64,000 nucleotides of DNA from Pseudofabraea citricarpa (lineage: Eukaryota > Ascomycota > Leotiomycetes > Helotiales > Dermateaceae), in assembly GCA_029641185.1 (NCBI GenBank), contig JAPWGK010000022.1, positions 1-64,000 on the forward strand. Reading direction: 5' to 3'. Positions 1 to 13,250 of this stretch are shown here, piece after piece (positions within the stretch are counted from its first letter, which is position 1; every line of letters starts with the position of its first letter). Position numbers and translations under genes: made by a program. The notes under the pieces were generated by a model, which worked only from the letters and a program-made list of their open reading frames with translations, had not been told where the DNA came from and did no database searches.

Positions 1-1489
1 AAAGTAATTATAAATTACTAGTACATAACATTTATTTTAAATTATATATAAATACTTAACTAAAACTCTAGAGGTTACTTAAAGTATAGTATCTAATCCT
101 TGTTATTCTTTACTTTTTTTATTTCTTAGTAATTTATAAAAGTAACTATAATACTAAAATATCTTATATTCGAATCCTTTAAGAATACAAAGAATAACTA
201 GCTTATTAGTATATACTAGGCTAGAATAATATTAGCTAATGCATTACTATAAAGTTAAAAACTAGACACTTAACTTATATAATATAATATTTTAAGATAA
301 TTAACAACTGAATAATTATAATCACAATCTAATTACTCTATATATCTAAAGAATCAGAATAATTACAAGTAATATAATAGCGTATAAAGAAGACTCCTTA
401 ATATAAAAAAAAATATAGATCAATGAATTTTATAAGAACAGCTTTTAAGCTTTCTAAAAGATAATAAAACAAGTAAAAGTAATATTTAAAAATACTTAAT
501 AAATATACTAACTTTTAAAGTAAAAAAATCTCTAGTTCTATTATTAGCGCGATTAAAAGAATATCTTTATAAGTTATTCTTTTCTAAATATATAATAGGA
601 CTCTCTACCTAATGAGTGTAAATATTCTCTTTCTAATAAGATTAAAAATAAAAAGAGATTTTTCCTTCTTTTCTTGTATCTAGTTCATTATCTATAATTA
701 GCTAAGAATTACCAAATTAATATTATCCTTATATTCTTATAGCCTATTAAGTAATAAGCTTGATTAATACGATTTTAAAATCGTACTAATATTAAAGAGG
801 TTCTAATACTCGTTATTAAAGTTAAAAATACAATAATATCCTCTAAAAGTACTATATATTATCCTTTAGATTTATAATTAGGTCTGTAATAAAGCTCTAA
901 ACTTATTAATCTTCTTATTATAGCTTATAAAGAATAAATAAAAACTAACCTAAACTAATATAATTACATCATATAATTCTTAACTAAATATTAACAATTA
1001 ATCTCTTTCTACACTTCGAATTAAAAGTAGTAAAGTAATATAATTCTAGTATTATGAAAATAAAAGGCTAACGTTAAAGCTCAACATTTATAATCAGAAG
1101 TCCTAATATTACTAAGAGAGTTTAAGAATAATATAAGAATAAAAATGCTTAATTAACTTTAATAGTTACGATTTACTCTATTAACTTAAGAGTTACTAAT
1201 AATTCTTCCTTAAATTAACTAAAGTCGTAAATGTATTCTATTTTAAATTAATAACTTAAATCCTTCTAAATAATACTTACTACAAACTTTAAAATTACTT
1301 TTAAATAAACTTCACGATACCTAGTAATCCAACTTTTCTTCTTTTTATAAATATAAAATACGTTCTTTAATATTATATAGTTAACCGTTTATATCTAAAT
1401 ACTTAATTAGTATTTAATCACAATCTTATATAAGCGTACGAAGAGATAGGAAAACTTATTAGAAGTAGGTAATTAATAAACTAAGGAGC
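1..1489. repeat. Noisy, diverged copy of the repeat at about 8000-9400 (reverse orientation)
   Basis: AT-rich sequence with no gene. Read on the plus strand it follows the reverse complement of about 9400 down to 8000, with many small insertions, deletions and transversions. Its right half (about 640-1489) also repeats the clean copy at about 1515-2287 in direct orientation. Unlike the rest of the AT-rich block it contains many CpA/TpG dinucleotides, often where the other copies lack a base or two. That pattern fits raw-read error at a contig end better than RIP divergence. A genuinely old, diverged copy remains possible. Confidence 0.6.
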
Positions 1490-4168
1490 TATCTTTTCTA
1501 AGAGTATATTTTATAAGATAAGAAAATAAAAAGAGATTTTTCTTCTTTTTCTTTTTTCTAGTTATTATCTTTATTATAAGAATTACTATTAATATTTATA
1601 CTTATATTCTTAGCCTATTAATTAATAGCTTTATTAATACGATTAAAATTACTAATATTAAAGAGGTTAATATCTTTATTAATTAAAAGAGTAATAATAT
1701 CCTTAAAAGTACTTATATTATTCTTTAGATTTATAATTAGGTCTTTTAAAGCTATAATCTTATTATCTTTCTTTTTAGCTTATAAAGATAAATATAACTT
1801 AACCTAATAATATAATTACTTATATTTCTTAACTAGAATATTAAATTAATCTTCTTTTAATTTAATTAAAGTAATAAGTAATATAATTCTAGTATTAGAA
1901 ATAAAAGGCTAAGTTAAAGCTTAACTTTATAATCGAGTCTAATAACTAGAAGTTAAAGTATTAATAAATAAAAAGCTTATATTACTTAATAGTTAATTAC
2001 TCTTTAACTTAAGAGTTACTAAAGTAATTTTCTTAATTATAAAGTCTAAGTATTATTTTAAATTATAAACTTAATCTTCTAAGATAATACTTATAAACTT
2101 TAGAAATTTCTTTTAAATAAACTTAAGATTACTAGTAATAACTTTCTTCTTTTAATAAATATAAAATAAGTTCTTTATATTATATATTAAGTTTTATAAA
2201 TACTTAATTAGTATTTAATAAAATCTTATTAAGTAGAAGAATAAACTTATTAGAAGGTAATTAATAAACTAAAGCTTCTTTTCTTACTTCTTAGTATAAA
2301 AACTCTTTTATAAAGCTAAGATCTTCTTTAAGTAATTATAAAAATACTTTCTTATCTTTAACTTATTTTTATTTAAGAAATTAAATAAGATATTAGATAT
2401 AATTTTTTTCTTATCTTCTTAACTTAGAACTTCCTTCTAAGGCTAAAGTTAATAGCTAGATAATAAATAATAAGACTAGGAAACTTATAAAAATAAATAT
2501 AAGTTTTATAAAAGTAATATAATAAGACTTATAAATAATAATTAGATAATTATAATACTCTAGTAAAAGATTTCGAGTATTATTAAATAAATCTAATTTA
2601 TAATATATATCTTTTAGTATTTAAAATAAGTTTTTCTTTAGAAATATATTATATAAAATTTTAAAGATAAAAACTATTATTTTATCTTTATTATTAAGTA
2701 TATTAAATAAAAAGTAATTATATTCTAGGGTTATAAGAGTCTTAGCTTATTATTAGATTACTTTACTAATAGCCTTTTATTTTATAGGTTATATATCCTT
2801 AGGATTATTAGAGATAACTAAATTATTAAAAGTAAAAGAATATTTAGATAAGCTTAGCTTTATATAAAATTTATACTAATATTCTACTATTAGCTTAAAG
2901 ATAGCTTATTATTTAGTAAGATAAAGCTTATTCTTAAGCTTATTAAGAGTATTATATAATATAATAAAATCTAAGGGTATTAGAACTAAGTTAAAATATA
3001 TATTTATTAACTTATTAGTATTTATAATTATTTTTTCTTCTAAGATAAAGATAATTTATATAAGAGTTAGCTTAGGCTTAGATATAATAATTTAAGATAT
3101 ATACTTATTTAAAATAATAAGTATTCTTATAGTTACTTAGTATACGAAATACCTTAATAAAATATTATTTATCTTTTATAAGATAATCTAGTAAAACTTT
3201 TATAAAATAAGATAAAATAAAAAACTTATATAAAAGAATACTAGTATATATATTATCTTTTATTATAATAATAAGTTCTTATATTTAATATAAGCGCTTA
3301 TAGTTAATTATATAAACTCTTATTAAATCCTTATAAAAAATAATAAAAAGAAGATAAATAAACTTATTATATTAAAATAATTTATAGCTAGTTTCTTAAG
3401 AATAAAATTAGGAGTTTTATACTTAGATTAAGGCTATAATATAAGGAATAATTAGTATAAAGATAAATTAATACGTATTACTAACTTATATAATAAGGTT
3501 AATAATAAATAATTTAAGAACTAAAGATAAAAATTATAAAAGAATTTATTAGGTTTAAAAGAAGAGAAATAAATATATTAGAGATTAAAAGAAAAAAATA
3601 ATAAAAACTTAGTAAGATATTATAAAGTTAGAGTTATAAAGGTATTTTATTTTAGTTCGAATAAAAAAAGCGAAAGAATTTATAAGTAAGAGATAATTCG
3701 ATTAAAATATCCTTTTTTTATATAATAAAAGATAAATATTATAATTATAATTAAAAGAAAGAATATAATATTAAATTAATTTTTAGAAGATAAAAATAAT
3801 AAATATTAGAGTTTATAATATATTTAAATAAAAAGAAAGAAGAATTATAGTTTTATACTTTAAGTTAAGAGATTTTCTATAATTAAAATACTTAGTTTTA
3901 TATTAAGAGTAATAATTCTTATAAGAAATCTAAGCTAAGAATAACTTAACTAGTTATTAGGAGTATTTATTAGAGGAATATAAGTTTATTTATTATAAGG
4001 GAAAAATAATCTAAAAGTTATAAGATTATTTTTTAGGAGATAATTAAAAGAATAAATTATAATAGCCTAAAGTTATAAAAGATATATATCTTATACTTTA
4101 ACTTTAATTTATTAAAGATAAAAGATACCTAATAATATTATAAGAAAGGTTATTATATAAGAGATAAA
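1490..4168 (+). repeat. Left arm of a large inverted repeat (RIP-degraded)
   Basis: This stretch is the reverse complement of 6083-8755, and the match runs up to the LTR-like copy at 4169. The arms differ mostly by C/T and G/A transitions, as expected for two copies mutated independently by RIP. From about 2700 to 3500 one plus-strand frame reads as a long protein-like stretch broken only by TAA/TAG, the expected outcome when Gln and Trp codons are hit by RIP. I cannot assign that ORF to a family. Confidence 0.8.
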
Positions 4169-4470
4169 TATAATAAGGTTATATACTTGATTTTATTACT
4201 TTTTTTACTTTTATAAGAAGTTATTATTATCTTAGGTATTATTATATAAGAGCTTTATAAGTACTTTTTAAGCGTTCTAGGAGTTATATATAATTAATTT
4301 ATATTTTATTATTATAATTAATTAACTACTTCTTTTACCTCTTACTTTTATAACTATTAATTTAATTACTAAATATACCTTATATATAATTATATATATT
4401 ATATTAGTTACTAGTTACGTTTATAATATTATAGATTCGGATACGCTCTAATATTTATTATCTTATTATA
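4169..4470 (-). repeat. LTR-like repeat, copy 1 (minus orientation)
   Basis: About 302 bp, the reverse complement of the copy at 5782-6082. It ends with the repeat's edge motif (…TTATTATA, degraded from CCCTATTATA). It directly adjoins the inverted, truncated copy 2, so 4169-4430 and 4471-4733 could fold as a long hairpin with a loop of about 40 bases. Confidence 0.75.
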
Positions 4471-4733
4471 ATAATATTATAAATATAACTAGTAACTAAT
4501 ATAATATATATAATTATATATAAGATATATTTAGTAATCGAATTAATAATTATAAAAGTAGGAGATAAAAGAAGTTATTAATTAATTATAATACTTAAGT
4601 ATAAATAATAATATATAACTCTTAGAACGCTTAAAAAATACTTATAAAACCTTTATATAATAATACCTAAGGTAGTAATAACTTCTTATAAAAATAAAGA
4701 AAATAATAAAATTAAGTATATAACCTTATTATA
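4471..4733 (+). repeat. LTR-like repeat, copy 2 (plus, missing its first ~40 bp)
   Basis: Matches 5782-6082 from about base 40 of that copy to its end (AACCTTATTATA at 4722-4733). Its 5' edge is cut where it joins copy 1 head to head. This suggests one copy inserted into, or recombined with, the other before RIP. Confidence 0.75.
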
Positions 4734-5781
4734 TTATTAAAACTAATAATTAATATAAAGCTATTATTATCTTTTATAAAGCTATTAATATAAGTTATTA
4801 TAATATTAAAGCTAAGAGACTTATTATAGCTAGTATTACTAGTAATATTATATAAGGTTTAAAGAGGAAGATTATTAAGGCGTTTTAGAAAGAAGAAAAA
4901 AATCTAAAACTTAAAGATATACTTATTACGTATAATATTAAATCTAGTAGATACCTTCTTATAATAAAAGAAAGATTAATACTTAATATTAAACTTTAAT
5001 CTACGTTTATTAGTAAGAAGGAATAAAACGTATACTAATAGATAATTATATAATATTATAAAGTAAAAATAAGTCGTATAATTATTACTTAAATAACTTA
5101 TAATTATTATAATCCTAAGTATAATTATAAGATTATATAAGTAGGAAGATTAAAGAAACTTATACTAAAACCTAAGTATAAGAAGTTAAGGCGCGAGTTT
5201 TATAAGTAGATATTAAAAGAGCTTAAAAAAAATATAATTTTTATTTTTATAGATAAAACGTATATTAATATTAGTAGCCTATTATATAAGAAATAAATAT
5301 ACTCTTAACTAAAAAGCGTATCTTCTTAACCTACTTAAGCGCTTATTATTTAGTTTTATATTATATAATAGGATACTTATTATATTAATAAGAGGATCGA
5401 GAGACTAATATACTTATAATTATATAAATTTCTAGAAGAAAAAGCTTCTAATAATCTTAAACTAAAGAGAGAATATAAATAGCTTATTATAAACGATCTC
5501 TAGAACTAGAAATAAGCTAGAAAGGTTAAAAGTTAGTAATATAAATATTTTTAGAAGATTAATACTAAGATTAAAACTTATAATATAAAGCTAAAGATTT
5601 ATATAAGTAAGCTAGAGAAAAGAAGAAAGTAGATAAAAAAGCTTAAATAAATATTTAAAATCGAGTTATTTTTTAGAGATAAAAATTCTAAGGATATTAA
5701 CTAGTTTATTTACTAGAAGAAGATTCTTCTTTTACTCTTATATTTATATTATAAGATTATATAAGCTATTAATCCTAGTAT
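4734..5781 (+). pseudogene. Relic of a DDE (Tc1/mariner-like) transposase
   Basis: One plus-strand frame is protein-like and broken only by TAA/TAG. Around 5231-5290 it reads NIIFIFIDKTYINIS, resembling the 'F-D-E-T' strand of Tc1-like transposases with Glu changed to Lys by a G-to-A transition. In the same frame at about 5672-5700 it reads FFRDKNSKD, resembling the 'E-D-x-D' block. An earlier segment at about 4915-4980 looks like a helix-turn-helix region. The frame stops where the LTR-like copy begins at 5782, so the C-terminus appears lost to that insertion. The family call rests on two short degraded motifs and is an inference. Confidence 0.4.
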
Positions 5782-6082
5782 TATAATAGGGCGATAAATA
5801 TTAGGGTATATCTGAATTTATAATACTATAAATATAACTAGTAACTAATATAATATATATAACTACGTATAAGATATATTTAGTAATCGAATTAATAATT
5901 ATAAAGGTAAGAAATAAAAGAAATAATTAATTAACTATAATAATAAAATATAAATTATAATATATAACTCCTAGAACGCTTAAAAAGTATTTATAAAGCT
6001 CTTATATAATAATACCTAAGATAATAATAACTCCTTATAAAAGTAAAAAAAGTAATAAAATTAAGTATATAACCTTATTATA
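5782..6082 (+). repeat. LTR-like repeat, copy 3 (full length, 301 bp)
   Basis: Begins TATAATAGGG and ends ACCTTATTATA. The best-preserved copy (18979-19279) ends CCCTACTATA, so the edges form a short inverted repeat that de-RIPs to TG…CA, as in LTRs. No target-site duplication was visible at the flanks. Confidence 0.75.
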
Positions 6083-8755
6083 TTCGTCTCTTATATAATA
6101 GTCTTTCTTATAATACTATTAGGTATCCCTTATCTTTAATAGATTAAAGTTAAAATATAAGATATATATCTCTTATAACTCTAGGCTATTATAATTCGCT
6201 TTTTTAATTATCTCCTAAAAAATAATCTTATAACTTTTAGATCGTTTTTCCCTTATAATAAATAAACTCGTATTCCTCTAATAAATATTCCTAATAACCG
6301 GTTAAGTTATTCTTAGCTCGGATCTTTTATAAGAATTATTACTCTTAGTATAAAACTAAGCGTTTTAATTATAAAAAATCCTTTAACTTAAGATATAAAG
6401 CTATAATTCTCCTTTCTTTTCGTTTAGATATATTATAAACTCTAATATTTATTATCTTTACTTTCTAAAAATTAATTTAATATTATATTCTTCCTTTTAA
6501 TTATAATTATAATATTTATCTTTTATTATATAAAAAAAGAATATTTTAGCCGAATCGCTTTTTACCTATAAATTTCTTCGTTTTCTTTATTTAAACTAAA
6601 ATAAAATACTTTTATAACTTTAATTTTATAATATCTTACTAAGTTTTTATTATTCTCTTCTTTTAATCTCTAATATATTTATTTCTTCTTTTTTAGACCT
6701 AGTAAATCCTTTTACGATTTTTATCCTTAGTTCTTAAATTATCTATTATTAACCTTATTATATAAGTTAGTAATATATATTAATCTATCTTTATACTAAT
6801 TATTTCTTATATTATAGCTTTAATCTAAGTATAAAACTCTTAATCTTATTCCTAAGAAACTAGCTATAAATTATTTTAATATAATAAGTTTATTCTTCTT
6901 TCTCTTATTATTTTTTATAAGGACTTAATAAGAATTCGTATAATTAATTATAAGCGCTTATATTAAATATAAGGACTTATTATTATAATAAAAGATAATA
7001 TATATACTAATATCTTTTTATATAAGTTTTTTATTTTATCTCGCTTTATAAAAGTTTTACTAGATTATCTTATAAAAGATAAGTAATATTTTATTAAGGT
7101 ATTTCGTACGCTAAATAATTATAAGGATACTTATTACTTTAAATAAGTATATACCCTAAATTATTATATCTAAGCCTAAGCTAACTCTTATATAAATTAT
7201 CTTTATCCTAAAAGAGAAAATAATTATAAATATTAATAAGTTAATAAGCGTATATTTTAACTTAGTTTTAATATCCTTAGATTTTATTACCTTATATAAT
7301 ACTTTTAATAGGCTTAAGGATAAGCTTTATTTTACTAAATAATAAGCTATTTTTAAGCTAGTAATAGAATATTAATATAAACTTTATATAAAGCTAAGCT
7401 TACTCGAATATTCTTTTACTTTTAATAATTCGATTATTTCTAATAATCCTAAGGATATATAACCTATAAAATAAAAGGCTATTAGTAAAGTAGCCTAGTA
7501 ATAAGCTAAGACTTTTATAGCCTTAGAATATAATTACTTCTTATTTAATATACTTAATAATAAAGATAAAATAATAGCTTTTATTTTTAAAGTTTTATAT
7601 AATATATTTCTAAAAAAAAACTCGCTCTAGGTACTAAAAAATACGTATTATAAATTAGGTTTATCTAATAATACTTAAAATCTTTTACTAGAATATTATA
7701 ATTATCTAATTATTATTTATAAGTCTTATTATATTACTTTTATAAAACTTATACTTACTTTTATAAGTTTCTTAGTCTTATTATTTATTATCCGGCTATT
7801 AACTTTAGCCTTAGAAGAAAGTTTTAAGTTAAAAAAATAAAAAAGAGATTATATCTAATATCTTATTTAACTTTTTAAATAAAAATAAATTAAAGGTAAG
7901 AAAGTATTTTTACGATCGCTTAAAAAAGATCTTAGCTTTATAAAAGAGCTTTTATACTAAGGAGTAAGAAAAAAAGCTTTAGTTTATTAATTATCTTCTA
8001 GTAAATTTATTCTTTTATTTAATAAGATCTTACTAAATACTAACTAAGTATTTATAGAACTTAATATATAATATAAAGAACTTATTTTATATTTATTAAA
8101 AGAAGAAAGTTATTATTAGTAATCTTAAGTTTATTTAAAAGAAGCTTTTAAAATTTATAGATATTATCCTAGAAGATTAAGTTTATAGTTTAAAGTAATA
8201 CTTAGACTTTATAGTTAAGAAAATTACTCTAGTAACTCTTAAGTTAAAAGGTAATTAACTATTAAGTAATATAAGCTTTTTATTTACTAGTATTTTAACT
8301 CCTAGTTATTAGACTCGATTATAAAGTCGAGCTTTAACTTAGCCTTTTATTTTTAATACTAGGATTATATTATCTATTACTTTAACTAGATTAAAAAGAG
8401 ATTAATCTAATATTCTAGTTAAGAAACGTAAGTAGTTATATTATTAGGTTAAATTATACCTGCTTTTATAAGCTAAGAAAAAAGATAATAAGATTATAGC
8501 TTTAAAAGACTTAGTTATAAATCTAAAGGATAATATAAGTACTTCTAAGGATATTATTACTCCTTTAGTTAATAAAGATATTAATCCTTTTAATACTAGC
8601 GATTTTAATTATATTAATAAAGCTATTAATTAATAGGCTAAGGATATAAGTATAAATATTAATAGTAATTCTTATAATAAAAACGATAACTAAAAAAAAA
8701 AGAAAAAGAAAAATCTCTTTTTATTTTCTTATCTTATAAAATATACTCTTAGTAA
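6083..8755 (-). repeat. Right arm of the inverted repeat, with an unidentified ORF relic on the minus strand
   Basis: Reverse complement of 1490-4168. Examples of matching ends: 6083-6160 pairs with 4090-4168, and 8690-8755 pairs with about 1490-1560. The arm's protein-like frame lies on the minus strand here (about 7450 down to 6700), in the same sense as the gypsy pol relic further right. A purine-rich stretch abuts the LTR-like copy on the minus strand, as a polypurine tract would. Whether this ORF belongs to the same LTR element or to a nested one is unresolved. Confidence 0.75.
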
Positions 8756-11700
8756 AAGATTCTTATATACCTAAAGAATACTCTAAAGTATTCTTCTAGT
8801 TCTAATAATAACTAGATCTTTTTACTTTTAAAGCGATTATATTATAATACTTTTAATATTACTTTTACTTTTTTATTATCTTCTAAAAAGCTAAAAGCTC
8901 TTACGAAATTATTCTTATATTCTCTTTATATTAAGAGAGCCTTTTTTACGCTTATTATATTACTTAATTATTCTTATCTTTTAGATAATAGATATTATTT
9001 TTATATTATTAGTTCTAATTACTTAAAATATTATATTCGTATAAGTAATTTATTTCTAATTTATATAACCTTAGCTAATATTATCTTAGCCCGAGTATCT
9101 TAATAAGCTAGATATCTTTATTCTTAAGATTCGAAATAAGATATTCGTATTACGTTATTTTTATAATACTAAGAATAAAAAGAATAAAATAACTAAAGGA
9201 TTAAATAAATACTTAAGCGACCTCTAGATTTTAGTTAATATTATATACGGTTTAAAATAGATTATACTAGTAATTTATAATCGCTTTTATAAGAAGGACC
9301 TTTTATTATTTCCTAAGGGTTACTTAGAGCTTTATAAAACTTATAAAAAGTATAATAAAACTCTAGAGGTTCTTAAGAAGATTAATCGTATAAAAAAGAA
9401 GCTTATTACTAATATTTCTACTATTATTATTTTTATATTTACTTTTATTATTAGCTTTATTAAACCTAATAATAATAGTAATTAAGATAAGTTAATTCGC
9501 TTTTATAATAATTTTAATAAGTTTAAGGAGTTTACTAAGAAGATTTTATATATAATCTAGAAGTCCTAGTAAGAAATCCTTTTATATTTTACTTTTATAA
9601 AGTTTTTACTTAAGCGTTTATAATAATAGATTATTTCTAGGTTTAAAGTTCTTATTTTTTAATACTTAGTCTTATATATAATTATACGTTTAGATAAATA
9701 AATAGATTTATACTTATAAAATTAAAGTATTATTCTACTTAATAATTTATAATATTTATATCTTATATTTATATAAATTCTATTTAAAATTATTTAAAGA
9801 ATTATCTAGATAGATTTATTAATAATACCTAGAGTACTTAATATATACTTAGTAAAAACTCCTAAAATCTTATTATAGCTTTTAATCCCTAAAGGATTTT
9901 TTATAATTTAAGGATTCTTTTCCTTTCCCTCTTATATATTAGTTATCTCCTAATTATAGAAAAGAAATTTAAATAAAGAAATAATACTTAAATTAAGAAA
10001 ATAAAATTAAACTTAAATAAATAATATATAAAAATAATAATAATAATATAAAAGGAAATTTATTAGTAAAATATTAAATAAGAGAAGCTACTAAAAGATA
10101 TTTAAATCTTAAACTAAATATAATTCTTCCTTTAAAATACTAGATATTAAAACGCTACGAATTAAACTATAAATAAAAAAGATACCCTAGAAAGAAGTAT
10201 CTTACTCTTAGTCCTTTATATATTATTATTAGTATATTATAGCTAATTTCTTATCTTATTATTATTATTAGCTTCTTTTTATATAGAATTAATTCTTATT
10301 ATTTATTAAGTTCTTATTATCTAAAAATCTCTTTCGTACGAGTAACTTATATAATTACTTAGGATTATATAATAAGAGCTTCTTCTAGTATTTCTTCTTT
10401 AGTATCTTTAATAATTATATTAATCTTATTATTACTAGCTTCCTCTAAAGAGGTTTCTTATATATTATTTTATTAACTTATCTTAGTTAATACTTAGGAA
10501 GTTAGCCTAGGATTATTAGGTTATTCTTATAGCTATATAAGTATTTTTAAAGGACCAGGTAAGTTACTAGTAAGCTTTATCTTAGAGCTTAGTAAGAGCT
10601 TATTAGGGTTTTTAAGGTCTAGATATATTAGTACTCTAATAATAACCTTATTTTTAGAAGGCTTAATATTATTAGTAAGAATATAAATACCTTCTTTTTA
10701 AATAAATTTCTTTAATTTATATCTTATATAAGTATTATAAAGGAGAATTATATTTATTTTACTAAGCTAATAAATATCTTTCTTATTATTAGTTTTTAAA
10801 ATTATATATAAGCTTTTTTACCTAAAATTAAGCGTTTATTATTTTAATATATTAGTTTCTCGTATAATATTAAATATAAGGATAATATCCCTTTTAAGGA
10901 GTAATTCTTTTTATAGGATATAATTATAATTAATAGCTTCTTTTAATTCTTAGCGTTTATATTATTTTATTAGTAGGACCTCTAATATATATTTATTATA
11001 GATTTTAAGTTACTTAATACGTAAAGTAATTAAAAACTTTTTATTTATCTTCTTAATTAAGTTTTATCTTAGATATTATTATATTAGGTACTTGCTTTTA
11101 ATAGTAAATATAACCTTAAAGCTAAATTATAAATAAAACGTAATAAGTCTTATAAGAGCCTTTATTATAATATTATTTATAAAATAAACCTTCTTAATAT
11201 ACCTTAGCTAGTTCTTAAATATTTTATTTATAATCTTAAAGAAAACTACCTTTATATTAAAATAATTTCTTTTAATTAAGCCTTAAGTATAAGGATTATA
11301 AGTATTTACTTATATCTTAATAAACTTGAGCTTAAATATAAGATTATTAAGGCTTCCCTAATTCTTAGGCCTTCTATTAATAATAAGAATCTTAAATATA
11401 TTATAAATATAAAAAATATCTTTTTTAATAAAAGTAATAATATAAGTAAAATTTATCTTAGAGATAATACGTCTTATAATTATATCTAATACCTTCTTAT
11501 ACGTATTAATAATAAAAGACTTTCTTATACTTAATAAGAGATTAATAATATCTAGATATTATTTATAATATATATATAATATTCTAGTTATATAGATTAT
11601 CTTATAAGTAATATTATATAACCTAAATTAATACTAGAGATATAATATTATATATACCTTTACTTACTTATAATATTTCTTCTAAAAATAATATTTTATT

Positions 11701-12074
11701 ACCTTTATATATATTATCTTTTATCTCTTATATATCTTTTTATTATATAAGTCCTTAATAATATCTACTTATTCTTTTAGATTATTAATAATATATTATT
11801 TATACTTATTCCTAGTAAGTTTTTATTATAATACGCTTTAGTATACTTAGAATTCTATAATATATTATTAAAATACTAATTATTCTTCGTCTCTAATATT
11901 AGCTAGTCTCTTAAGAGTTATAAGAAATATTATAATTTATTTTAACTTAAGATTTTACTTACCTTAAAAGATAATACTTATTTTAGTATTTAGGTAAGTA
12001 TAAGATCTTAAAATAAGTATTATTTAAAGAAAGCTAAGTTAAAAGATAATATAATTATTAATCTCTTTTTCTTA
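8756..12074 (-). mobile_element. RIP-degraded downstream part of the LTR element (integrase expected)
   Basis: This region follows RNase H on the minus strand, where Ty3/gypsy elements carry integrase. A minus-strand stretch at about 11,280-11,380 is reminiscent of the integrase N-terminal zinc-binding segment (…VYxDISKYL…), but the Cys residues cannot be checked through the RIP damage. No intact frame exists. The left part, about 8756-9400, reappears in noisy form at the start of the window. Confidence 0.5.
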
Positions 12075-13250
12075 CTTTTTATTTTTAAGTTCCTTTTTTA
12101 TAATAAAATAATAAGATAATATATTTATAGTTTTATTCTTCTTACTAGGTATATATATAACCTTAAAATTAAATATCTAAATCTAGGTAATCTATTTTAT
12201 TAATAATATACTAGGTATATCTAAAATAATATTATTAAGCTAAGTAATAAGTATATTAGTATTTATCTTAAGAGTAAAATATACTCTAATAATATATTCT
12301 TTTACTTTCTTAAGTATCTTAAGAATACTTTTATACTTACGTTTAATAGTATTATAATTATACTTAGTTAGATTTTATATCTCTAACTTATATTTACTTA
12401 GATATCTCTTCTTATTTTTATTATCCTAAGAGAATATACTTCTCTAGCTATCTAGACTTATATTAATAATAATATAGATTATTCTTACTCTTTTAAAGCT
12501 TATAATTAATTATAATAAGATAAGAAGCTTTTACTAATATCTTAATAAGCTTTAGTTTAACCTTCTAATATCTCTTATCTTACTTAAATATTATATTCTT
12601 TTTTAATAAATTATATAATAACTTTATAATAAGTATAAAAGTTTTAACCTAGATATAATAATATATATAAATTCCTAAGAAGATATAAACCTCTTTCGTA
12701 TTAGTTAGATCTAGCTAATTAACTAGCTTTATAATCTTTATATTAATAAGTAATTTACTCTTAGACTTATAAATAAATCTAATAATTTTAATATCTTTTA
12801 TATAAAACTTAGACTTAGGACTAATAATTAAACCTACTCTCTTAAGCTTAAGTAATATCTTACTAAGGTTTTATATATATTTTATTATAAATTATTAAAC
12901 TCTTAAAAAACTTTTTTATTATTATATTATAAATAAAGTCTTTTAATACTAATATTATTAAGGAATAATTTAATAATATAAGGATTTAGGGAAAAAAGTA
13001 TTTTAGATATAATACGTATAAACTAAGCTATTAAATTTATTATACTTTATATAAGAGTAATAACTCTTAATAGTCTAATATTATTTATAAAGAAAGTAAT
13101 TAAGTTTTTATTTTACTTAGTTAATAAAATCTAATTATAACTAGAGAATAAATTAATTAGGCTAATAATCTAGAGATATATAAACTCTTTTATAAAAGAA
13201 TCTACTAATAAAAAAAGATTAATATCTCTAATTATTATTATATTATATTT
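12075..13250 (-). pseudogene. Ty3/gypsy reverse transcriptase-RNase H relic
   Basis: Minus-strand reading, 13,250 down to 12,075. At about 12,970-12,938 it reads IIKLFLNNISIK, matching the catalytic palm block (F-L-D-D) of ascomycete gypsy elements with both Asp changed to Asn by G-to-A transitions. At about 12,850-12,640 it gives KLKRVGLIISPKSKFYIKD and EVYIFLGIYIYYYI, the RT thumb/connection. At about 12,390-12,075 it gives NYNTIKRKYKSILKILKKV and FNFKVIYIPSKKNKT, the RNase H end that normally reads '…VRHVPGKKHTAADGLSR'. All in-frame stops are TAA or TAG. The match to this fungal gypsy lineage is by recall of the family, but the order and spacing of blocks are convincing. Confidence 0.85.

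Noticed and set aside
1..200. Telomere at the window start
   Set aside because: No TTAGGG/CCCTAA arrays; the sequence is degraded repeat.
1490..8755. The inverted repeat as a pure fold-back assembly artefact
   Set aside because: The arms carry many independent transitions, which a chimeric read would not show. (The first 1.49 kb is a different matter and is reported as suspect.)
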